Assembly: GCF_012952295.1 (NCBI RefSeq)
Contig: NZ_JABBCH010000008.1
Location: forward strand, 112,700-176,699
Length of the DNA stretch: 64,000 bases
From: Crystallibacter degradans
Lineage (GTDB): Bacteria; Actinomycetota; Actinomycetes; Actinomycetales; Micrococcaceae
Direction of reading: 5' to 3'
Of the stretch, positions 59,306 through 64,000 are shown piece by piece (the first letter of the stretch is position 1; the number at the start of each line of letters is the position of its first letter). Position numbers and translations under genes: made by a program. The notes beneath the pieces are model-generated. The model saw only the letters and a list, made by a program, of their open reading frames with translations. It was not told where the DNA came from and searched no databases.

Positions 59306-61027
59306 CTAGCGGCCCAGCTCGCCCTCGGGGCGGCCCACCTGGCCTTCAGGCTGGTGCTTATCGCCGGGAATCCGGGCCCGGTCATACTCGGGGCTGCCTG
59401 GTACGGGCTCCACCTTGTGCTCGTCCTCGGTGGCCTTCTTGGGCGGTTCGCGGAAGTAGTCCGCGTTCGCCAGGTTCCAGTCTTCGCGCCAGCCTCGGGG
59501 AGGATCCTTGAGCAGTTCGCCCGGCTCCATCCAGTTGTAGATGCTCTCGTAGGAACGCGTGGTCAGATGGTCCACGCGGCGCCGAAGCATCCGCGGGGAG
59601 ACCTCGTCCGGGGATTTGCAGCCCATCGACGCCATGATCTGTACGCTCTCGTCCACAGTGAGCTTCTGGTAGTTGAAGACGCGCTGGCCCTTGTCCTCCA
59701 CGTTGAGCGCGCGCACCAACCGCGGGTTCTGCGTGGCGACGCCGACGGGACATTCGTTGGTGTGGCATTTCTGCGCCTGGATGCAGCCGGTGGCCATCAT
59801 CATGGTCCGCGCACTCATGGTGAAGTCCGCGCCTTCGATCAGGCGCTTGACGATGTCCGAGCCGGACGCGACCTTGCCCGCGGCGGCAATGCGGATCCGG
59901 TCGCGCAGCCCCACGCCGACCAGGGCGTTATGCACCAGCATCAGGCCCTCGGTCAGCGGCGTGCCCACGTTGTCCTGGTACTCCAAGGGCGCAGCGCCGG
60001 TACCGCCTTCGGAGCCGTCAATCACAATGAAATCCGGGGTTACCTTTTCCTCGAGCATGGCCTTGCAGATGGCGAGCACGTCCACCCGGGAGCCGACGCA
60101 CAGCTTGAAGCCGATGGGCTTTCCATCGGAGAGTTCGCGCAGCTGCTTGACGAAGCGGATCAGTTCCCGCGGCGTGCCGAAGGCGCTGTGGCTGGCCGGA
60201 GATATGCAGTCAACGCCCATCTCCACACCGCGTGCTTCGGCAATCTCCGGCGTGACTTTGGAACCCGGCAGGACCCCGCCCAGACCCGGCTTGGCCCCTT
60301 GGGAAAGCTTGATGCTGATGCCCTTGACCTCGGGCCGCGCCGCCTTTGGAACGAAGGCCTCGGGGCTGAAGTGGCCGTCTTTGTCCCGCGCGCCGAAGTA
60401 GCCGGAACCTATTTCCCAGATCAGGTCGGCACCGTATTCGAGGTGGTACTTGGTCAGGCCGCCTTCACCGGTTTCCTGCACGAACCCGCCGAGCGCCGCG
60501 CCCTTGTTCATGGCGAGCACAGCATTCTTCGACAGCGATCCGAAGCTCATGGACGAGACGTTGAACAGCGAAATGTCGTAAGGCTGCCGGCAGTCGGGCC
60601 CGCCGAGCGGCACCCGCGGATGCTGCTTGGGCGTGGCCACCGGAGCGGTGGAATGGATCAGGTACTCGTAGCCGATCTGGTTCACTTCGCGTTCCGTGCC
60701 GAAGGCCTTATGGCTGTTCTCGCCCTTGGCCCTCGCATACACCAGCGACCGCACGTCGCGGTTGAACGGCTTCCCGTCCACGTTCCGCTCGACAAAGTAC
60801 TGCTGGATTTCGGGCCGGATGGATTCCAGCACGTAGCGCATATGCCCCAGAATGGGATAGTTCCGCAGGATCGAGTGCCGGGTCTGGACCACATCCCAGA
60901 TCCCGATCACCAAGAGCGCAACAACGACGGCGGCCAGCACCCACCAGCCAACGGAACCGAACGAGGCGGCAACGATGGTGATAAAACCCAGCACCGCCAG
61001 AACAACAAAAACCAAAAAGCGTGCCAT
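59306..61027 (-). CDS. FMN-binding glutamate synthase family protein, membrane anchored
   Basis: This 573-residue protein has two N-terminal helices (about residues 4-24 and 29-46), then a catalytic domain like the synthase half of glutamate synthase: FNVSSMSFGSLSKNAVLAMN, ISIKLSQGAKPGLGGVLPG, FIVIDGSEGGTGAAPLEY and the iron-sulfur Cys set in GCIQAQKCHTNECPVGVATQ. It lacks the amidotransferase domain, so it is not a normal glutamate synthase; members use FMN for an unknown oxidoreduction at the membrane. The Lys/Glu/Pro-rich C-terminal tail is disordered. Confidence 0.92.
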   Translation of the reverse strand: MARFLVFVVLAVLGFITIVAASFGSVGWWVLAAVVVALLVIGIWDVVQTRHSILRNYPILGHMRYVLESIRPEIQQYFVERNVDGKPFNRDVRSLVYARAKGENSHKAFGTEREVNQIGYEYLIHSTAPVATPKQHPRVPLGGPDCRQPYDISLFNVSSMSFGSLSKNAVLAMNKGAALGGFVQETGEGGLTKYHLEYGADLIWEIGSGYFGARDKDGHFSPEAFVPKAARPEVKGISIKLSQGAKPGLGGVLPGSKVTPEIAEARGVEMGVDCISPASHSAFGTPRELIRFVKQLRELSDGKPIGFKLCVGSRVDVLAICKAMLEEKVTPDFIVIDGSEGGTGAAPLEYQDNVGTPLTEGLMLVHNALVGVGLRDRIRIAAAGKVASGSDIVKRLIEGADFTMSARTMMMATGCIQAQKCHTNECPVGVATQNPRLVRALNVEDKGQRVFNYQKLTVDESVQIMASMGCKSPDEVSPRMLRRRVDHLTTRSYESIYNWMEPGELLKDPPRGWREDWNLANADYFREPPKKATEDEHKVEPVPGSPEYDRARIPGDKHQPEGQVGRPEGELGR

Positions 61028-61114
61028 GGCTCGAGTCTACGACCGGATGCCGGAGGAACCGGACGGATCAAGGAGATTCATCCGGTTCCTGAACACGCTG
61101 AGAGGAGTCTGAGG

Positions 61115-61420
61115 TCAGGCGCAGCAGTCGGCCGGCTGCCGCCCAGCTGGAGCCGGTGCAACTGCGGAGGTCGCCGGTGCGCCACGTCCCAACCTGGGCA
61201 GCAAACTGCGGAACCAGGCCAGCGCCCGATTGTCACTCGGTTTGGCTGGAACTGCTTGCTGGGTTCGCACCACGGCCTTGGCCCGGTTCGCCCGCGACCG
61301 CAACGCCGTTCCGCGGCCTTGGTACTGCGAGCGCTGGCGGGTCCGCTCTGCCTGCGCCATCAGCTGCTGCAGTTCGATGTTGTGGATCTTCAGCCAGTAT
61401 TCCGGAGGTTGAAGGCTCAT
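61115..61420 (-). CDS. Small basic hypothetical protein
   Basis: This 101-residue basic protein begins MSLQPPEYWLKIHNIELQQL, a helix, and continues Arg/Gln/Ala-rich with a proline-rich end. No domain is recognised. AGGA is seven bases before ATG 61420; a GTG at 61441 adds seven residues. It is oriented the same way as the glutamate synthase-family gene but 88 bases upstream of it. The reading-frame composition is acceptable; I rate it as probable. Confidence 0.55.
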   Translation of the reverse strand: MSLQPPEYWLKIHNIELQQLMAQAERTRQRSQYQGRGTALRSRANRAKAVVRTQQAVPAKPSDNRALAWFRSLLPRLGRGAPATSAVAPAPAGRQPADCCA

Positions 61421-61543
61421 GGCTGGTCCTGCTTTCTTCACGAATTCCGATAGGTCTTAGCGTCAACGCCGTGCACACCGGATTCCATGGCCGGGAAAAC
61501 TGCCAGTTTCCGTCGAATTCCTGCCATCGCTCCCCTGCCGCCG

Positions 61544-62641
61544 CTAGATAACGACGTCGAACTCCGCCGCCGCTGACAGTTGGCCGTTCACCTGCACTTG
61601 AAGCAGGTGGCGGCCGGCGTAGTGCACCCGGGTGGTCATCGGCCGGAGGGCATGGGCCTTCCTGAACCGGCGGGTCTCGCCCGGTTCCAATTCCGCGACG
61701 GCGAGCTTGAAGACCTTCGGGGCCAGCGACCCGTTGGCCTTCACGTAGTGGACCACGTAGTCGACGGCCAAACGCGCGGGGTGCAGCGAGTCGTTGGTGA
61801 CCGCCACCGTAAACGTGACTTCGCCCGGCAACTGCACCTCGGTCCGGTCCAGCTCCGGTACGGACATGCTCACCGCTCCCGGAGTGAAGCCCAGCAAAGC
61901 AAGCGCGCCGGGGTGCGCCTTCTTAACCAGCGTCCGCAGCCCATGCCGCACCACCCACGGCGTTCCGTCGCGTGCGTCCTCCTGCCACTTCCCCGCGAGG
62001 GCGACTACGGTTACCGGGTCATGGCGGGCGATGTCGTTGAGGTGGTTGGCCACGGACCGGCGGACCAGTTGGCTTGAGTCGGTGTGCAGGGCGTCGAGCA
62101 GCGGCAGCGTTGCTTCCGGCCGGGCGATGATTTCCGGCACGCGGACCGCCCAAGGCAGGTACGGCCGCGGTCCCTCGCTTGCGAGCCGGCGGACCTGTTC
62201 GTCTCTGTGGAGAGTCCAGTCCTGCATCTGCGCCAGTGCCCGGTCAAGGTCCTGCAGGAGCAGGCGACGGATCGCGAACTCCCCTGTGAGCCGGGGAGTC
62301 AGCTCGAAGAGCAAGGCCAAGGCATCGTCGAAGGCACGCGTGGTCCCGTCCTGCAACGCGAGCGTAACCGCTGCCTCCGAGACCGGCCAGATCATCCAGC
62401 CGGTGAAGGACTCATCATTCAGCGCAGTCCGGATGATGTCGGCTGCCTGACCGTAGCCGACGCCGAGATCGGACAGCAGCGCTGCTGCCAGCAAGTCGCA
62501 GCGTGCCCGGAGCGAGAGCGGCTCCAGCTTCGCTTCGGCAGCGCCGAGCGCCATCCAGCCCGAACGGGGTGAGCCTTGGCCGAGCGTTGTCCTCAGTCCT
62601 TCCACGGCCTCCGGGCCCAGCAGGTCGTTCATTGCACCCAT
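61544..62641 (-). CDS. DNA alkylation repair family protein (AlkD-like HEAT repeats)
   Basis: This 365-residue protein has the ALK (HEAT-like) repeat pattern of AlkC/AlkD glycosylases, which remove 3- and 7-alkylpurines: RRLASEGPRPYLPWAVRVPE and SSQLVRRSVANHLNDIARHD near residues 140-210, and PWVVRHGLRTLVKKAHPGAL. A beta-rich C-terminal segment (about 280-365, ending SAAAEFDVVI) is an Ig-like extension found in one AlkC subgroup. GGGAGGA is five bases before ATG 62641. The AT-rich region upstream marks a boundary. Confidence 0.85.
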   Translation of the reverse strand: MGAMNDLLGPEAVEGLRTTLGQGSPRSGWMALGAAEAKLEPLSLRARCDLLAAALLSDLGVGYGQAADIIRTALNDESFTGWMIWPVSEAAVTLALQDGTTRAFDDALALLFELTPRLTGEFAIRRLLLQDLDRALAQMQDWTLHRDEQVRRLASEGPRPYLPWAVRVPEIIARPEATLPLLDALHTDSSQLVRRSVANHLNDIARHDPVTVVALAGKWQEDARDGTPWVVRHGLRTLVKKAHPGALALLGFTPGAVSMSVPELDRTEVQLPGEVTFTVAVTNDSLHPARLAVDYVVHYVKANGSLAPKVFKLAVAELEPGETRRFRKAHALRPMTTRVHYAGRHLLQVQVNGQLSAAAEFDVVI

Positions 62642-63079
62642 GCGGTCCTCCCGGTATCCGATCAGCTCTTGCCAACATCCCCTCTTCGGCATCTTATGGT
62701 GCGCAAGACCGAACGATGCTCCTCGTCGCACGATAAGACAATCCGTTTTTTCTCGGCCGCTTTCTATTCACCATTCAAGTGTTGCCATTATCACCAATTC
62801 TTTTTTGCTTTATTGGGCCTTTTGGCTATCATTGTTATAGAGGCTTGAGGATAAAAATAAAGAAACGTCAAAGGGCACTAGATGCCGACTGGTTGATTTA
62901 TCCGAAACAAATTCACATTCAAGGGAATAGTGAATAGCAAGAACGTGGGGAGAACCTGTTCCGGACGCCGTTCGAAGCCTCGCTACTGGCTCGGGTGTCG
63001 GCAAGCAAATTGGCTCCGACATACCAAAGTCCCATGGGCCGATGCGTCAGGAACTGAATCACTGAGAGGAGCTTGCTTG
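62642..63079. other. 438-bp intergenic region containing an A+T-rich island
   Basis: From about 62740 to 62960 the sequence is strikingly rich in A and T, with runs such as TTTTTT and AAAAATAAAG, unlike anything else in the window. No credible gene lies in it. The part after about 62990 returns to normal composition and leads to GAGAGGAG before ATG 63080. It may be a promoter region, a remnant of foreign DNA, or a binding site for a nucleoid protein that recognises A+T-rich DNA. Confidence 0.5.
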
Positions 63080-63391
63080 ATGTACGGAAAGGAAATGTCT
63101 TTGTCTTACAACGAACGAATGCAGCTGGAGGAGTTGGAAAGGCAGATCGATTCGGAAGATCCGGCATTTGCCCAAAAGCTTCGGGCCGGGATGCCGGAGC
63201 AGCCGGCGCTAGTCCCGAGCTGGCCCGGACTGTTCGTGCTGTTGACCGGAGTGCTGGTACTCCTGTTCGGCGTCGCCACACAATTGCCCCTCATCGGGAT
63301 TATTGGCTTCCTGCTACTGGTTATCGGTGGTTATAAGCAGGTTCGCGAGCCGCTCTCTCACGAGGATTCGGGCAGTCAGTCCAGTAATTAA
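63080..63391 (+). CDS. DUF3040 family membrane protein
   Basis: This 103-residue protein has the DUF3040 plan: a conserved N-terminal acidic helix (LSYNERMQLEELERQIDSED, residues 7-26), then two helices (VPSWPGLFVLLTGVLVLLFG, LPLIGIIGFLLLVIGGYK). DUF3040 proteins are actinobacterial and of unknown function. GAGGAG stands eight to nine bases before ATG 63080. An internal ATG at 63095 is also possible. It is followed by the small gene at 63433. Confidence 0.88.
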   Translation: MYGKEMSLSYNERMQLEELERQIDSEDPAFAQKLRAGMPEQPALVPSWPGLFVLLTGVLVLLFGVATQLPLIGIIGFLLLVIGGYKQVREPLSHEDSGSQSSN

Positions 63392-63432
63392 ACCCATGCC
63401 AACTATCAGCAGTGAAAGGAGGTAGAAAGCGC

Positions 63433-63747
63433 GTGTTGGACACGATCAATTTCACTATGGCAGCCGAATACCGCCAGGGGGATGAGCAGGCCTTCCGCGA
63501 CGTTATTGACTGGATATTAGCTAACGGTGTGGGAGGGGCGTCCTTCGAAGCTGCTGAGGTAACCGGCAGCGTTGCCTACCTGCAGGGATCCATCGTCGGC
63601 GACCGCCGGTTGGTCGCAGAAGCCGGACTTGCCGAGTATCTCGCCGACGTTCTCGCCCGCAAGGAAGGCATCCATTTGAATATCAGCATCCACCTTGCCT
63701 CGCCTAGCAGGCAACTGCCGGCTGAGCGCGCGGCGGTTGCCGCATGA
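63433..63747 (+). CDS. Small hypothetical protein
   Basis: This 104-residue protein has a helical N-terminal half (EYRQGDEQAFRDVIDWILAN) and mixed C-terminal half, without a recognisable domain. AGGAGG is about ten bases before GTG 63433; a GTG at 63412 would start seven codons earlier but inside the ribosome-binding region. It follows the DUF3040 gene after 41 bases and may be co-transcribed. Confidence 0.62.
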   Translation: MLDTINFTMAAEYRQGDEQAFRDVIDWILANGVGGASFEAAEVTGSVAYLQGSIVGDRRLVAEAGLAEYLADVLARKEGIHLNISIHLASPSRQLPAERAAVAA

Positions 63748-63778
63748 CGGTCCGGCACGCGTAACGAAGAACCCAGAA

Positions 63779-63805
63779 CCGCGGCAGCACCGAGGCCTGC
63801 CGCGG
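63779..63805 (+). terminator. Hairpin after the small gene ending at 63747
   Basis: CCGCGGCAG (63779-63787) pairs perfectly with CTGCCGCGG (63797-63805) around a nine-base loop, 31 bases after the stop. There is no T-tract. Confidence 0.5.
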
Positions 63806-63926
63806 GGCCGTTCAATTCAGCCCGCTGGACAGCAGCAGCCTGATTGCGTTCCATTCGGTACCGGCGGCAAACCGGCTCATCGGAATCGAGGGTGTAACTA
63901 GCGTTGGCGCGTCGGTCCCCGGATAA

Positions 63927-63985
63927 AAGTCGAGGCCTTTCGATGATGGAAGTTCCTACACTGTCCATCCGAAAGACCTCGACTT
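63927..63985. repeat. Inverted repeat at the right edge, possible insertion-sequence end
   Basis: AAGTCGAGGCCTTTCG (63927-63942) and CGAAAGACCTCGACTT (63970-63985) are inverted with one mismatch, 27 bases apart. The sequence before it resembles no gene. It directly precedes a possible start TTGCCTAACGCTACCTT (LPNAT), which resembles the first residues of ISL3-family transposases. The window ends before this can be tested. Confidence 0.35.
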
Positions 63986-64000
63986 GCCTAACGCTACCTT
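63984..64000 (+). CDS. Possible start of an ISL3-type transposase (cut off by the edge)
   Basis: Only five codons are visible from a TTG at 63984 (reading L-P-N-A-T). This resembles from memory the N-terminus MPNATF of some actinobacterial ISL3-family transposases. Five codons are far too few to establish a gene; it is listed only because the inverted repeat beside it makes an insertion-sequence end plausible. Confidence 0.15.

Noticed and set aside
59291..61453. 720-codon plus-strand open frame
   Set aside because: Antisense to the glutamate synthase-family gene, whose FMN and Cys motifs are certain; amino-acid composition is unlike a protein.
1..64000. CRISPR arrays, tRNA and rRNA genes
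   Set aside because: I found no regularly spaced direct repeats and no cloverleaf or ribosomal RNA sequence in either strand by reading; none can be supported.

Overview
This 64 kb window comes from a chromosome of a high-G+C Gram-positive actinobacterium, most likely an Arthrobacter-like member of the Micrococcaceae. The support is the strong G/C bias at third codon positions, frequent GTG starts, two SAM-IV-type riboswitches, DUF1918 and DUF3040 proteins and several IclR regulators. I see no rRNA, tRNA, CRISPR array, replication origin or complete mobile element. The organism assignment is inference. A possible insertion-sequence end touches the right edge.

Layout. 0-4.5 kb: a tripartite tricarboxylate transporter (tctCBA) divergent from a CitA/CitB-type two-component system. 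4.5-13 kb: housekeeping and conserved genes, including a penicillin-binding lipoprotein, a cyclodeaminase, an AlaDH/PNT-family dehydrogenase and a DUF559 protein. 13-15.4 kb: an amino-acid (probably cystine) ABC transporter. 15.4-24.6 kb: mixed genes including benE, prephenate dehydratase, an ATP-dependent DNA ligase, an aldo/keto reductase and a PIG-L deacetylase. 24.7-25.4 kb: a SAM-IV riboswitch and a flavin reductase-like gene. 25.4-38.9 kb: a sugar-acid catabolic island. It holds a LysR regulator, kdgD, gudD, two D-2-hydroxyacid dehydrogenases, a peptide-type ABC transporter with a coupled TSUP permease, a universal stress protein and an IclR regulator. 39-44.9 kb: an aldehyde dehydrogenase, an S4 RNA-binding protein, hydrolases, a cupin and an aldo/keto reductase. 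44.7-48.5 kb: an orphan NitT/TauT-type binding protein, a CYP199A-like P450 and a [2Fe-2S] ferredoxin in one operon, facing an IclR regulator. 49.9-55.5 kb: a TetR-controlled acyl-CoA oxidation operon. 55.6-63.7 kb: small membrane proteins, an APC permease, an OsmC-family protein behind a second SAM-IV riboswitch, an FMN-binding glutamate synthase-family protein and a DNA alkylation repair-type protein.

How the genes fit together. Much of the window serves uptake and breakdown of plant-derived acids: tricarboxylates, glucarate-type sugar acids, methoxylated benzoates and acyl chains. Each module carries its own local regulator.

The most unusual signal is not a protein. Three intergenic copies (near 18.6, 19.5 and 42.7 kb) share a gap-free upstream block, a -10 element, a small 5' hairpin and a strong terminator hairpin with a C-rich loop resembling anti-Shine-Dalgarno sequence. 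I read them as a family of paralogous small RNAs under a common regulator. A second notable signal is a 55-bp operator/promoter module present in two copies 10.1 kb apart, which ties the kdgD-gudD genes to the transporter/dehydrogenase promoter region of the same island.
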